A program made the translations under genes and the position numbers. A DNA stretch of 64,000 nucleotides from Bernardetia sp963719525. GTDB lineage: Bacteria > Bacteroidota > Bacteroidia > Cytophagales > Bernardetiaceae. How positions within the stretch are numbered: position 1 is the first letter of the stretch; each line of letters opens with the position of its first letter. Shown here piece after piece: positions 50,346-60,054 of the stretch. Below the pieces are notes generated by a model. That model made no database searches, was not told where the DNA came from, and worked only from the letters and a program-made list of their open reading frames with translations. The stretch lies in the NCBI GenBank assembly GCA_963719525.1, contig CAVRCG010000004.1, positions 3,472,001-3,536,000 of the forward strand, given 5' to 3'.

Positions 50346-51914
50346 TCACTCTTTTTCTAATTCTCTATCCAATTTCTCTAAAAAATCATTTGCATTTTCT
50401 AAGTGATTTTGTAACGTTTCTTTTTTCATTTTGTCCAACATACTTGTCATCATTCGCATTCTGTGATTGTTTTCAAATATTTTTCTGTGATTGAAAATAA
50501 AACTCCAGTAAAGTCCGTTCCAAATTTCTGCCCAATTATTTTCTTTGCTTTTACCATTACTTTTTTTGTAATCGCTCATCTTTAGAATATAATTCGAACC
50601 TGAAATGTAAGGCTTTGTCGTAATCAATCCACCGTCTGCATATTGTGTCATTCCATACGTATTCGTAACCATTACCCAATCGTAGGAATCTATGAATAAT
50701 TCCATAAACCACCTATAGACAGCATTAGGAGAAAACTCACACAACAACATAAAATTACCCAAAATCATTAGCCTTTCAATGTGATGGCAATAACCGTATT
50801 TCAATACTTTTTTAATCGTTTCATCAATCGGAACTATTCCTGTTGTGCCTTCATAAAATGACTTTGGAATTTGTCTTTTAAAATCAAAAAAGTTGTTGGT
50901 ACGCTCAAAAACGCCTTCTTTTTCATAAATTCCTCGCATAAATTCACGCCAACCAATAATCTGCCTTATAAAACCTTCCAAAGAATTAATAGGAATTTCT
51001 TGTTTTGTTCCAATACTTTGAGAAGCAAAATTCATTACTTCTTTTATAATTTGAGTTGGTGTAAGAAGTCCAATATTCAAAGCAGGAGTCAGCACAGAAT
51101 GAAAAATAATTCGCTCTTTTGTAGAAATAGCATCTTCATAATCTCCAAACAAATGAAAGCGTTCTTTTAGAAAAGTATCTAATACCTGCTGAGCTTCTTT
51201 GTGCGTAGTTGGATAATTAAATTCTTCCAAAAATCCATAATTATCTCCAAATTCTTTCTCAATAGTTGGCTTATATTTTTTGACAAATTTGTTCTCTTCA
51301 AAAACAGGAAATTCTGGAATTTCAATTATATTTTCTTTACTTTTTTTACTTTTCGGTAATGGCTTTCTATTTTCATCATCGAAACTCCATTTTCCACCCT
51401 TTGGAGAACCGTCTGGATTCATTAAAATATCCAAACGCTTTCTTTGTTTTTGATAAAAATTTGCCATTAAATAACCTGACTTTGTTTTTTGAAGTATTTT
51501 GTCTAATTCTTCTTTTGAAGTCAGAAATAAAGGTGTTTCATATTGAATTAATCGTATATTAAATTTCTTAGAAAAGCGTTTTAATCTTCTTTCTACTAAA
51601 TAATCTGTTGTATCGATGTAATGAATTTCTGTTACTTTTTCTTTATCAGACTTAATAGAAATCAATTCAAAAACCTTTTCTAACTTTCCATATTTTGAAT
51701 GTTCTAAATACGAAACTTCATATCCTTTTTTTTCTAAAAAACTTTGATAATAGCGCATAGAAGCACGATGCAGAAGTAACTTTTGTTTGTGAAATGGATA
51801 CTGATTGAAGTACAAATCATCTTCTATTAAGAAAATAGGATATTTTTCGTTTTCTGATAAAAGAGGATTTTCCTTGAAAAGTTGATGAGGAAAGACAAGA
51901 TTTATACGATTCAT
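50346..51914 (-). CDS. Cryptochrome/photolyase-related protein (PhrB-like clade)
   Basis: 522 residues. N-terminal Rossmann-type domain (MNRINLVFPHQLF, then PIFLIEDDLYF and HRASMRYYQSFL), and a helical FAD-binding domain with GWREFMRGIYE, NRLRM-like HRMRMM, and TNTYGMTQYADGGLITTKPYIS (parts: TNTYGMTQYADGG and LITTKPYIS). These place it in the bacterial (6-4)-photolyase-like/FeS-BCP clade. That clade normally uses four cysteines for an iron-sulfur cluster; here the stretch after SGSNYILKMSDYKK has no cysteines, so at least three of the four are missing. Expected to bind FAD and repair DNA or sense light; the missing cluster may mean changed function. Divergent from an ArsR gene. Confidence 0.88.
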   Translation of the reverse strand: MNRINLVFPHQLFKENPLLSENEKYPIFLIEDDLYFNQYPFHKQKLLLHRASMRYYQSFLEKKGYEVSYLEHSKYGKLEKVFELISIKSDKEKVTEIHYIDTTDYLVERRLKRFSKKFNIRLIQYETPLFLTSKEELDKILQKTKSGYLMANFYQKQRKRLDILMNPDGSPKGGKWSFDDENRKPLPKSKKSKENIIEIPEFPVFEENKFVKKYKPTIEKEFGDNYGFLEEFNYPTTHKEAQQVLDTFLKERFHLFGDYEDAISTKERIIFHSVLTPALNIGLLTPTQIIKEVMNFASQSIGTKQEIPINSLEGFIRQIIGWREFMRGIYEKEGVFERTNNFFDFKRQIPKSFYEGTTGIVPIDETIKKVLKYGYCHHIERLMILGNFMLLCEFSPNAVYRWFMELFIDSYDWVMVTNTYGMTQYADGGLITTKPYISGSNYILKMSDYKKSNGKSKENNWAEIWNGLYWSFIFNHRKIFENNHRMRMMTSMLDKMKKETLQNHLENANDFLEKLDRELEKE

Positions 51915-52113
51915 AATTCATTCTATTTTTTCATTTTGAAATGAGTTTTACAACAGAATAACTAAAGAGTTTGTTTTTGCGTTACTAAATTTATAAACCA
52001 AAATATGAACATATAAACAAGTGTACATTTATTGTGATTTTAGCCGTCTTTGATGCTTTGCTCTCAAAGAAGTTTTAAAAAAGGGAGAAAAATAATTACT
52101 AAAACTACAAATT

Positions 52114-52440
52114 ATGCAATCTGATTTTGAAGAAGAAAAGGAATTACAAATCAATGTCGAAACGCTAGAACGAGCAGCTTTTATTTTGAAAACAGTCGCT
52201 CATCCTGTTCGTTTAGGGATTTTGAAATTGTTAGAAAAGAAAGACCGTTTGTCTGTAAATCAAATTTGTGAAGGTTTGGAAGTAGAACAATCGCTTACTT
52301 CTCATCATCTTTCAAATATGAAACTAAAAGGAATTTTGTCTTCCAAAAGAGAAGGGAAAAATGTTTATTATTCGCTTAAAGAACGAAATATTCTCAACCT
52401 TTTTAAATGTTTGGAGGGTTGTGAGTGTGTCATGTTTTGA
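52114..52440 (+). CDS. ArsR-family winged-helix repressor
   Basis: 108 residues: a short acidic lead, AAFILKTVAHPVRLGILKLL, LSVNQICEGLEVEQSLTSHHL (parts: LSVNQICEGLEVEQ and SLTSHHL), then the wing SSKREGKNVYYSL. The C-terminus KCLEGCECVMF carries three cysteines, a possible metal or thiol sensing site. It is divergent from the photolyase-like gene; the shared 200-base gap contains ATATGAACATAT near 52003, a plausible but unproven operator. Metal and target are unknown, but control of itself and of the photolyase-like gene is the natural guess from layout. Confidence 0.9.
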   Translation: MQSDFEEEKELQINVETLERAAFILKTVAHPVRLGILKLLEKKDRLSVNQICEGLEVEQSLTSHHLSNMKLKGILSSKREGKNVYYSLKERNILNLFKCLEGCECVMF

Positions 52441-52453
52441 TTTAAACTCGCTT

Positions 52454-52476
52454 CTCACTCTAAAGAGTGAGCTACA
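52454..52476. repeat. CTCACTCT palindrome with GCTACA tail
   Basis: CTCACTCTAAAGAGTGAG plus CTACA, between the convergent arsR-like and LRR genes. Nearly identical to 25372-25394. Confidence 0.75.
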
Positions 52477-52489
52477 GAATGACTACATT

Positions 52490-53713
52490 TTATCTTCCTA
52501 AAACTATGGTTTTCAGTTTAATTAATTCCTTTATCTCTTCCATATTTTCTATCCTTTTTTCGTCTATAGATAAATAATTCAGATTCATAAGATAACCAAT
52601 ACTTATAGGAAGACTTCTAATGGGATTATCAGAAAAATATAATCTTTCTATATCCTTTAGATTTCCTATTTCTTGTGGAATGACTTTTATTTGATTATTT
52701 TCTAAATTGAGTACTTTTAGCGTAAGCAATTTTAATATAATTTTCGGAAAGCTATCCAAATCATTATTGCTCAAATTTAGATGAGTAATTTTTTTCAGTT
52801 TTTCGATTTCTGGTGGTACATGTTGTAAGTTACTTTTATAGAAATCAATATATTCTAAATTCGGTAATTGAAATACAACAAGAGGAAATTGTCCATCAAA
52901 ATCGTTATTACCTAAATTTAGTGTTTTTAGATTTTTTAGTTGAGAAAATTCACTAGGAAGGTCAGTTAGTTTGTTGTAAGAAACTTCTAAACGTGTAAGA
53001 TTTTTTAGATTTGAAATACTTGCTGGCAATTCTTCTAGTTTGTTTTGAAATAAGTCCAAACTTTCTAAGCTTTGAGAGTTTCCAATTTCGTTTGGTAATT
53101 TTGTTAATTGGTTTGATGAAACATTCAGCCTTTTTAGTTTCTTTAAATTTCCTATTGTTTTTGGTAATTCTTTTAAATTATTTTGATACAAATCAAGAGA
53201 AACCAAACTATCCAGATTTCCAATTTCTGTAGGCAAACTTTCTAATACGTTTTTATTAAGATTTAATTCTTCAAGGTTTTTAAGGTTTCCTATTTCTTTT
53301 GGAATCGTTTTGATTTTATTATTATACAGATTTAATATTTTCAGATTTTTGAGGTTTCCTATTTCTTTTGGAAGTTCTGTAAGATTATTTTCGCTTATAT
53401 AAAGACGTTCTAAGTAAGAGAAATTTTGAATAGAAGCAGGGATTTTTCCATTCAAATTATTCTTATTAAAATCAAGTACTACTATTTTATTGTCAGACAT
53501 TATTATTCCTTCCCAACCTGTGTTTACTGTATTTTTTTCTGGGTCTTGAGTAATATCCCAACCTTCATTGTCTTCCCAGTTATCGCCATCGGTAGCTTTA
53601 TAAAAGTCCACCAAAGCCTTATATTCTTCAGCAGAAACATAGCTTTTTCTATTCTCACAAGAAGAAAATAGAAGTAGAAAAGTAAATAAAAGTAGAAAAA
53701 TAAAATAACGCAT
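52490..53713 (-). CDS. Leucine-rich-repeat lipoprotein
   Basis: 407 residues. Lipobox at FSSC (residue 19) after a hydrophobic signal. A first domain of about 70 residues (LVDFYKATDGDNWEDNEGWD) is the plant-type LRR cap seen in Bacteroidota, then about twelve LRR units of 23 residues with consensus LP..IGNL.(N/S)L..L.L..N.L. The consensus (P.EIGNL) is of the bacterial/plant-like SDS22 mix. The protein is anchored in the membrane, probably the outer one, and exposes a curved binding surface. Partner unknown. It ends 14 bases before a palindromic repeat, which may act as terminator. Confidence 0.9.
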   Translation of the reverse strand: MRYFIFLLLFTFLLLFSSCENRKSYVSAEEYKALVDFYKATDGDNWEDNEGWDITQDPEKNTVNTGWEGIIMSDNKIVVLDFNKNNLNGKIPASIQNFSYLERLYISENNLTELPKEIGNLKNLKILNLYNNKIKTIPKEIGNLKNLEELNLNKNVLESLPTEIGNLDSLVSLDLYQNNLKELPKTIGNLKKLKRLNVSSNQLTKLPNEIGNSQSLESLDLFQNKLEELPASISNLKNLTRLEVSYNKLTDLPSEFSQLKNLKTLNLGNNDFDGQFPLVVFQLPNLEYIDFYKSNLQHVPPEIEKLKKITHLNLSNNDLDSFPKIILKLLTLKVLNLENNQIKVIPQEIGNLKDIERLYFSDNPIRSLPISIGYLMNLNYLSIDEKRIENMEEIKELIKLKTIVLGR

Positions 53714-53791
53714 AATTTTAGTTGTGGGTAAATAGTGTTCTAGTTGTGGATTAAAAGTATTTCGGACTTCCTAGTCTGAATGAATAGTAGT

Positions 53792-54514
53792 TTACTTACC
53801 GTACATCGTATATTCAAAACCCGATTTGGAAGAGTGTAAATCTGTTTTGACTGGTAAATTATCAGAATAATTAAACTTTACTATGGTTTTTATTTCTTCT
53901 ATTTTCGTAGCAGCTAAATAATCAGAACGCTGGTCTATATAAAGGCTATGAACAAAAAAATCGGTCTTATTATCTCTCATATTAGGGTGTTCTATTTTCC
54001 AATCCAAATTTACTAAACCAAAAGTAGCCTCATATAATTCTTCGTTTTCCTTTTCGTCTAACAAATAATTTTTTTCCAAATACTCCCTTCTTTCTTTAGT
54101 AAGCCGATGACAAACCAATGTATTATCCTCTACATAAAAACCGTGAAACAAAAAATCACTTGTTCTTTCTATTCCTATCGCTTCGTTGAGGTTTTCTAAT
54201 CCTTCAAAATTATAGGTTAGTCTGTACCAATTTTCATTTTTACCGTACTTTACATTTGTTATTTTTTCAAACTTAGAAAGGCGTTCTACTTCTCTTGTCA
54301 AGAGCGTATCAATGAGATGCGAATAATTACTTTCAAAATCTTGAGCTAAAATTAGCTTTCTTTCATACGTTCCATCTATTTTTTCGGCTGTTTCTTTATC
54401 ATTAGGCTTTTTCTCTCTAAAAAACTCAAAAGCTAGAGCAAATACAGCTGTTATAAGAAGTATGATACCAATATTTCTGGCAAAGATAAATAACTGGGAA
54501 CGCAACGTACTCAT
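53792..54514 (-). CDS. Membrane-anchored protein of unknown function
   Basis: 240 residues from the ATG at MSTLRSQLF. One membrane helix (about 15-31: GIILLITAVFALAFEFF) anchors a mixed alpha/beta extracytoplasmic domain with ERLSKFEKITNVKYG, NWYRLTYNFEGLENL and WKIEHPNMRDNKTDFFVHSL. No family recognised. A longer frame from 54616 adds residues that would be out of place before the membrane segment. It lies in the same direction as the LRR gene with a small gap; shared transcription is possible. A hairpin upstream at 54635-54674 probably closes the aminopeptidase gene. Confidence 0.6.
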   Translation of the reverse strand: MSTLRSQLFIFARNIGIILLITAVFALAFEFFREKKPNDKETAEKIDGTYERKLILAQDFESNYSHLIDTLLTREVERLSKFEKITNVKYGKNENWYRLTYNFEGLENLNEAIGIERTSDFLFHGFYVEDNTLVCHRLTKERREYLEKNYLLDEKENEELYEATFGLVNLDWKIEHPNMRDNKTDFFVHSLYIDQRSDYLAATKIEEIKTIVKFNYSDNLPVKTDLHSSKSGFEYTMYGK

Positions 54515-54634
54515 TTGATAAAGGGAAAAATACAAAACAAATTTACTAAACTCTCTAAAGTCAAAAATAGAAAAATCTATTCTATTTATCCACCTAATTT
54601 TCATAAAGCCTGACATTTATTTCATAAACGACAA

Positions 54635-54674
54635 AAAACCGTTAGCATTCTATAAAAAGGTTGCTAACGGTTTT
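54635..54674 (-). terminator. Terminator after the M1 aminopeptidase gene
   Basis: AAAACCGTTAGCA pairs with TGCTAACGGTTTT around a loop of about 14 bases. On the minus strand it lies about 126 bases beyond the aminopeptidase stop. Confidence 0.72.
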
Positions 54675-54799
54675 GTGTAATATGTATTTATGTACCTACA
54701 TGTTTTTTTAAACATAAAACATCGTATTTGTAGGTTGAAGGCTTTCCTTTGATTGTATTTGTAATTTCCCTACACATACAGTAAAATATTTTATTACGT

Positions 54800-56725
54800 T
54801 TACTTCCCTTCCAACATTTTCTCAATACTAGACGAAGAAACAAAATGATAATTCGGTTTTGCTTCTTTGTAAATATCTTTTGCTAATGGAAGTGTTTTTT
54901 CATTGTTGATAAGCTGCGAATAAATCGGACTCAAAAACTTTCTTCTTCCTACATTGACTAAGAACTTACGCATCTGTGGATATGATTTTTCATATTGATT
55001 GTGTGCTACTGCTACCAACCATTTTCCCAAAACTTCATTATTTCCAGTTTCTGAAAACTTAAATGCTTTATCTAACTCTCCCATTTGTTGCGAAGTCAAA
55101 TCATTTGGCAACGCATTCAAGAAAAACAACCATTGCTGAAAAGTCCACTCTTTTACATCTAATTGTGCTGCTGGTTTTCCGTCTTTCCATTCTGTTGCTG
55201 CTGCAATTGCTTTGTCGTAACGCTCCGATTTTATTTTTGGAATATTCGAAGGAATACCTGTTTCATAAATCCATTCTTTTGGATTAATCGTTTGCATCGA
55301 ACCTTCCACTTGTGAGAGTAAGTTTTTGTCTAAATATGTCAAAAAGTCTTCTGTATTTGTAGTTTTGAAAGCATATTCTGCAAAATATTGATTCAAGAAA
55401 GCATCAAATTTTTCTCTTCCAACTGTGTTTTCGATTAATTTTAGAAGATAAAATCCTTTATCATAAGCAATTGAAGTAACTCCGTCATCTGGGTTACGAC
55501 CTTCTAAGTCTAATTTTAATTTTGTGTCTTCTATATCGCCTGATTCGGTCATTGACTTTACTCCGTCTTTCAAATCTTGATAGGAAATTAAAGCCAACAT
55601 TTCAGCATAATCTTTTCCAGAAACTTCTTCCATTATTCTGTTTTCAAAATAAACAGTAAAACCTTCGTTTAGCCAAAAGTCGTTCCACGTCGCATTAGTA
55701 ACCAGATTTCCAGACCACGAGTGAGCCAGTTCGTGAGCAACAAGAGAAGTAAGCGAACGGTCGCCAGCCAAAATAGTAGGCGTTGCAAAGGTAAGACGAG
55801 GATTTTCCATTCCACCAAAAGGAAAACTAGGAGGCAAAACAATTAAATCATAACGTCCCCACGCATATTTTCCGTACAGTTTTTCAGCAGCTTCCAACAT
55901 CTCGTCCATTTCCTCAAACTCATAAGCAGCCTTACTAATCATAGAAGGTTCGGCATAAACGCCTGTGCGCTCTCCAATCGGTTGAAAACGCAAATCGCCA
56001 ACGGCAAGAGCCAATAAATAAGCAGGAATGGGTTGTTCCATCTTAAAATTATAAATACCAGATTCGTTTTTACTCTGTGGATTTTCTGCACTCATTACTG
56101 CCATAAGTTCTTTAGGGACAGTTACTTCTGCCGTATAAGTAAAGCGAATACCGGGGCTATCTTGCACAGGCACCCATGTACGAGCCAAAATAGCCTGCGA
56201 TTGTGTAAACAAAAACGGACTCTTTTTTCCTGCCGTTTGAGAAGGTAAAAGCCATTGAAGAGCCTCTGCATCGGAAGAGGTTTTGTAAGTAATCGTTACT
56301 TTTTTAGACTGAACGGTAACTGGAATAGCTAATTTTTGTCCTAAATTTTCTACTTCGTTTTCAAGATTAAATTCTGCTTTTTGTCCATCTACTTCTACAT
56401 TTTCAATAGTCAAATTACGAGTATCTAAGTATATTTTTTCTATATTATTCTGAACTTCAATGTCATAAGAAGCAACGCCAGAAAGCATTTTATTTTCAAA
56501 ATCTACATTTAATTTCAAATCAAGATGTGTAATTTTTGCATCTTCTGGAACTGCAAAAGTGTGAATATCGGTAGGCGTTTCTGTATTCATTTGTAAAGTA
56601 GAATCAGTTTGTGTAAGGTCAGTAGGAGTTTCTACTGGTTTTTTGTCTGGATTACACCCCATAAAAAGAGAAAGTAAAAGCAAGCTAGAGAATAAAACGT
56701 GTAGCTTTGATGAAAAATGTTGCAT
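54800..56725 (-). CDS. M1-family aminopeptidase, lipoprotein
   Basis: 641 residues. Lipobox at LFMGC (Cys24), so it is membrane-anchored in the envelope. Zinc site HELAH at 331-335 with the third ligand Glu354 in WLNEGFTVYFE; the GGMEN-type substrate motif is at 304-308 (FGGMEN). The C-terminal helical domain from about 430 and the overall size match the leukotriene-A4-hydrolase-like branch. It should remove N-terminal residues from peptides. The region just after the lipobox is Thr/Pro-rich, a flexible linker. Single-gene unit with a terminator. Whether it also has an epoxide hydrolase activity cannot be told. Confidence 0.94.
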   Translation of the reverse strand: MQHFSSKLHVLFSSLLLLSLFMGCNPDKKPVETPTDLTQTDSTLQMNTETPTDIHTFAVPEDAKITHLDLKLNVDFENKMLSGVASYDIEVQNNIEKIYLDTRNLTIENVEVDGQKAEFNLENEVENLGQKLAIPVTVQSKKVTITYKTSSDAEALQWLLPSQTAGKKSPFLFTQSQAILARTWVPVQDSPGIRFTYTAEVTVPKELMAVMSAENPQSKNESGIYNFKMEQPIPAYLLALAVGDLRFQPIGERTGVYAEPSMISKAAYEFEEMDEMLEAAEKLYGKYAWGRYDLIVLPPSFPFGGMENPRLTFATPTILAGDRSLTSLVAHELAHSWSGNLVTNATWNDFWLNEGFTVYFENRIMEEVSGKDYAEMLALISYQDLKDGVKSMTESGDIEDTKLKLDLEGRNPDDGVTSIAYDKGFYLLKLIENTVGREKFDAFLNQYFAEYAFKTTNTEDFLTYLDKNLLSQVEGSMQTINPKEWIYETGIPSNIPKIKSERYDKAIAAATEWKDGKPAAQLDVKEWTFQQWLFFLNALPNDLTSQQMGELDKAFKFSETGNNEVLGKWLVAVAHNQYEKSYPQMRKFLVNVGRRKFLSPIYSQLINNEKTLPLAKDIYKEAKPNYHFVSSSSIEKMLEGK

Positions 56726-56813
56726 AGAAAATGAATTGTGAATGATGAATGATGAATGGTAAATGAACTACCTATCTAAAATTAGATTTCATTAAAAAAC
56801 GAAAATACAAAAA

Positions 56814-56854
56814 AAAGAACCCTAATCTAACAAATGGATAGATTAAGATTCTTT
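56814..56854 (-). terminator. Terminator after the YtxH gene
   Basis: AAAGAACCCTAATCTA pairs, with two weak positions, with TAGATTAAGATTCTTT, then a T tract on the minus strand. Confidence 0.6.
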
Positions 56855-56895
56855 AAAAATGATTTTAGATTTTTCTATTACCAGAAAAGCAAGAA

Positions 56896-57216
56896 TTAGT
56901 CTTCTGTTGTATTTCCTTCGTTTGCTGTTCCGATTTGATTTTTTGCTTTTTCTGCAAGTTCGTTTGCTTTTGCTTTTGCATCTGAAGCAAGCGAGTTTGC
57001 ACGTTCTTTCATAGATTCGTTGAACTGGTTTACTTTGTGTTTCGTAATTTCAACCTGTCCTTCCAAATCTTCCAAAAGGTCATTTGACTTGCGAGCGATA
57101 AGACCACGAGTTTTTTCTCCTGAATCTGGAGCCATCAAAACGCCTACCAATGCACCTACTGCCAAACCTGCAAGAAATGTTGCTGTTCCCAAACCACCGT
57201 TATCTGAATTTGCCAT
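56896..57216 (-). CDS. YtxH-domain protein
   Basis: 106 residues from the ATG at MANSDNGGLG. A glycine-rich membrane segment (GTATFLAGLAVGALVGVLMA), then the typical YtxH continuation APDSGEKTRGLIARKSNDLL and a long charged, alanine-rich helix to the end. A longer frame (to 57306) adds a hydrophobic start that is not part of the family, so I reject it. YtxH proteins are small stress-related membrane proteins with unknown biochemical role. Single gene; a terminator lies downstream. Confidence 0.88.
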   Translation of the reverse strand: MANSDNGGLGTATFLAGLAVGALVGVLMAPDSGEKTRGLIARKSNDLLEDLEGQVEITKHKVNQFNESMKERANSLASDAKAKANELAEKAKNQIGTANEGNTTED

Positions 57217-57483
57217 AAAAATAATATAGAGTAAAAATGATGAATAATATAAAAATTGCTTGTACCTATGTAAATCAAAATACAAAACTGTAAGCCAAAT
57301 TAACAAAAATTTAACGCTATGAAAAACAATACAGCAAAATTAATGTAAAAAATTATTCTCTTAACGAACTACAAAAAGAAAGGTTTTTTAAAATATAGAT
57401 TTTAGAAGTTATTTTTTAAAGAACAATATGAGTGAAATTTCTAAATAAACAAATAGTTACCAAATTTTATTCTGTGCAATCGT

Positions 57484-57530
57484 CTTTTTTCCATAAAATA
57501 GGGTTTGCAAACCCAACGTTATGGAAAAAT
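57484..57530. repeat. Core hairpin only, diverged relative of the GTTATCACGG elements
   Basis: TTTTTTCCATAAAATAGGGT then TTGCAAACCCAACG and TTATGGAAAAA: the same outer arms CCATA/TATGG and centre GGGTTTGCAAACCC as copies A-C, but with mismatches in between and without clear terminal repeats. It lies just upstream of the S41 protease gene. Confidence 0.6.
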
Positions 57531-57565
57531 GCCCTTTTTAAATAAAAAGTCAAAGATTAATAATA

Positions 57566-60046
57566 ATGAAAAATATCTATTCTCCCATATCAAAATTACC
57601 CATTTTACTTTCTACTTTCCTTTCTGTCTTACTTCTATTTCTTTTCTCTAGTTCTACATTTGCACAGCGCAAACCAGAACGCATTATAGAAAAAGAAGAA
57701 GTAGAAAAATTCAAGACTGTTTTAGATTCTGCTTTGTGTCTTCATACAACGGATTCGCTTTACAGAAAACCGATTTTAGAAATTGGAAATAATCCTTTTT
57801 TGGATTCTTTGATAAAATATAATTTACAAGAATATGCTTTTTATGTGAATAATTATTGGTATGAATTGGATAAAAAATTAGGTAAAAATTCGGCTTTATC
57901 TTTAGAAAATACTGCGCCACAAGATGCAGGAACATGGAATGATTTTGAAGCACATGGTTTTTATAGAAAATCAAGTTATTGTAATTGTGGACGAGAACAC
58001 GAATGGCATTGGGGTTGGTGGAAAGGAGAAAAAAATAAAATAAAGTCAGATAAAGAAACGCATCATGTCTATACTAAGAGTTTTTGGTGGCGTTTACGTA
58101 GTTATAACAGAAAGAATTTTCATAATAGAATGGTTCAAGGAAAACCGTTGTTTAGAAAGGGAGTTATTGAAAGAGGAAGACGTAGGGTAAATTATGGGTG
58201 GAATATTTTGAAGTACAATTATGACCGATTAAATTTGGATTATTTAGCTAATGGATTTGAGAAAAAAGAGATTTTAGAGGGGAATATTGGTTATTTGAAA
58301 TGTTCTTTGTTGCCAACATCAAATTATGTAGATGAACGTTTTTTAAAGGATTTGATAAAAGAATTTTTGTTTACAGATGCTTTGATTTTGGATTTGAGAG
58401 GAGCAAGTTATTACAAATCTGAAAATAAGTTTTTCACAAAAGATAAAACAATAAATGAAATGAGCGTCCCTGTTTGGTTTGTAGAACGATTTTTACGACC
58501 AGATACAGTTTATAATTTGGGAACAGCAAAGGTTTTTCATACACGAGAATATCTAAAAGACAATGGAAAACCACGTAGGAAAAAAGTAAAAAATCCCATT
58601 ATTTCGCTTACTACCAAAACTGAAAAAGTAAAATCTTTTTTTAAAAGGAATCGTTATGACGGTTGGAGTTCTGGTTATCCTTTACAAGCAGATAAAAATT
58701 ACGAAAAATATTATACCTATCGCTATTTCGAAAGACCAATCTATATTTTGACTGATAGAAATACGTCAGATGCAGCAGAATGGATTGCAGAAAGTTTGCA
58801 GAAACATAGAAATGCAACCGTAATAGGAGAACCGACAAAAGGACAAAATATAGTTACAAAAAGAGTAGGAACAAGTGCGTACAGTTGGCTCAACGTTCCA
58901 AATATGGAGATTTATTCAGCAGAAAATCAGAAGCAAAATAAAATTGAACCTGACATTTTTGTTTCTTCTTACGACACAACAAGCATAGATAAAGCCTTTG
59001 ACATGGCGCACAAAATGGCTTACGAAGAAAGCGTTTTGAAGAGTAATTTTAGTTATGTCAAAAAGTACGGACAGCGTTTTAAGCAGTTTGAAGAGATTAC
59101 CAAACCTCTACCAAATCCGTATCAGTTACCAACTAATGCAAAAGATTTTCTAGGAAATTATGGTCTAGGAAAAGAGATTATTTTTAAAGATGGCAAATTA
59201 TGGCTCAAAAATTATCAACACATTTCGCCCCTTTATATGACTGCTCCGAATACTTTTTTGGTAGAAAATGGAATTCAAAAAAAGGTTCAACAAGGATATG
59301 GTAATCCTTATTCTACGGTTGCAAAACCTATTTATGTCTTTTTTAGAAAAAGTCAAGATGATTTTCAATCTAATAAAAATAGTATTGATTCGACTTTAAT
59401 AATTAATAATCAAGATTCGGTTATGAATATGTTTGTTCGGTATGGTGATTTTACGAGTGCAAAATTTACGCAATTAGAAAGTTATAGTTTTGATACATTC
59501 AAAAACGAAAAGCAAACCATAGATACAACTCAACTCATAAAACCGACTGCTGCTTATCCATTTTCGAAGATGAGTAAAGCCGAAAAAACAGTTCTCTTTG
59601 AAGGTTTTACGATGCAAAGAAATTTGTTTGATGCTTTTCCAGATTTTAGTTTTAAGTTGATTTCAGATAATAAGATTACGAAGGAAAATTTGGAGAATAA
59701 TTTGACTGTTTTTGTTTTTTGGTCGCCTTCTTCTACAAATTCTATCGAAGCCATTCCAAAGCTCAACGAAATGATTGAAACCTATTCAGAAAATAATATT
59801 ACTTTTTATGGTTTTACAGAAAATAAGAAAAAAGAGGTAGAAGAATTTTTGATAGGAACGCCATTTTATGCTGACATTATTACGAGTAGTAATTCCATTT
59901 TTGAAGATTTATATATTCCGACGACAAGCAAACCTGTTATTATGATTCTGAATAAAGAAGGAAAATTTATTTTTGGAGAAACAATAAACGATGATACAAT
60001 TTTTGAAAAAATGGAATACGTTTTATCAAATCAACTTCTAAAGTAG
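57566..60046 (+). CDS. S41-family peptidase with C-terminal thioredoxin-like domain
   Basis: 826 residues. Signal peptide 1-33 (ends TFAQR). An N-terminal domain includes an unusual His/Trp/Cys-rich patch (SSYCNCGREHEWHWGWW, about 136-152). The S41 domain follows: IGYLK (241), ALILDLRG (272), then YILTDRNTSDAAEW with the likely nucleophile Ser401, ATVIGEPTKG and IEPDIF. From about residue 700 a thioredoxin-like fold begins, FVFWSPSSTNSIEAIPKLNEM, where WC..C of true thioredoxins is replaced by WSPSS, so it cannot do redox chemistry; it ends KPVIMILNKEGK. Expected in the periplasm or outside. Proteases of this clade process C-terminal ends or short peptides. The tail may bind substrate. Confidence 0.85.
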   Translation: MKNIYSPISKLPILLSTFLSVLLLFLFSSSTFAQRKPERIIEKEEVEKFKTVLDSALCLHTTDSLYRKPILEIGNNPFLDSLIKYNLQEYAFYVNNYWYELDKKLGKNSALSLENTAPQDAGTWNDFEAHGFYRKSSYCNCGREHEWHWGWWKGEKNKIKSDKETHHVYTKSFWWRLRSYNRKNFHNRMVQGKPLFRKGVIERGRRRVNYGWNILKYNYDRLNLDYLANGFEKKEILEGNIGYLKCSLLPTSNYVDERFLKDLIKEFLFTDALILDLRGASYYKSENKFFTKDKTINEMSVPVWFVERFLRPDTVYNLGTAKVFHTREYLKDNGKPRRKKVKNPIISLTTKTEKVKSFFKRNRYDGWSSGYPLQADKNYEKYYTYRYFERPIYILTDRNTSDAAEWIAESLQKHRNATVIGEPTKGQNIVTKRVGTSAYSWLNVPNMEIYSAENQKQNKIEPDIFVSSYDTTSIDKAFDMAHKMAYEESVLKSNFSYVKKYGQRFKQFEEITKPLPNPYQLPTNAKDFLGNYGLGKEIIFKDGKLWLKNYQHISPLYMTAPNTFLVENGIQKKVQQGYGNPYSTVAKPIYVFFRKSQDDFQSNKNSIDSTLIINNQDSVMNMFVRYGDFTSAKFTQLESYSFDTFKNEKQTIDTTQLIKPTAAYPFSKMSKAEKTVLFEGFTMQRNLFDAFPDFSFKLISDNKITKENLENNLTVFVFWSPSSTNSIEAIPKLNEMIETYSENNITFYGFTENKKKEVEEFLIGTPFYADIITSSNSIFEDLYIPTTSKPVIMILNKEGKFIFGETINDDTIFEKMEYVLSNQLLK

Positions 60047-60054
60047 CCGATAGC

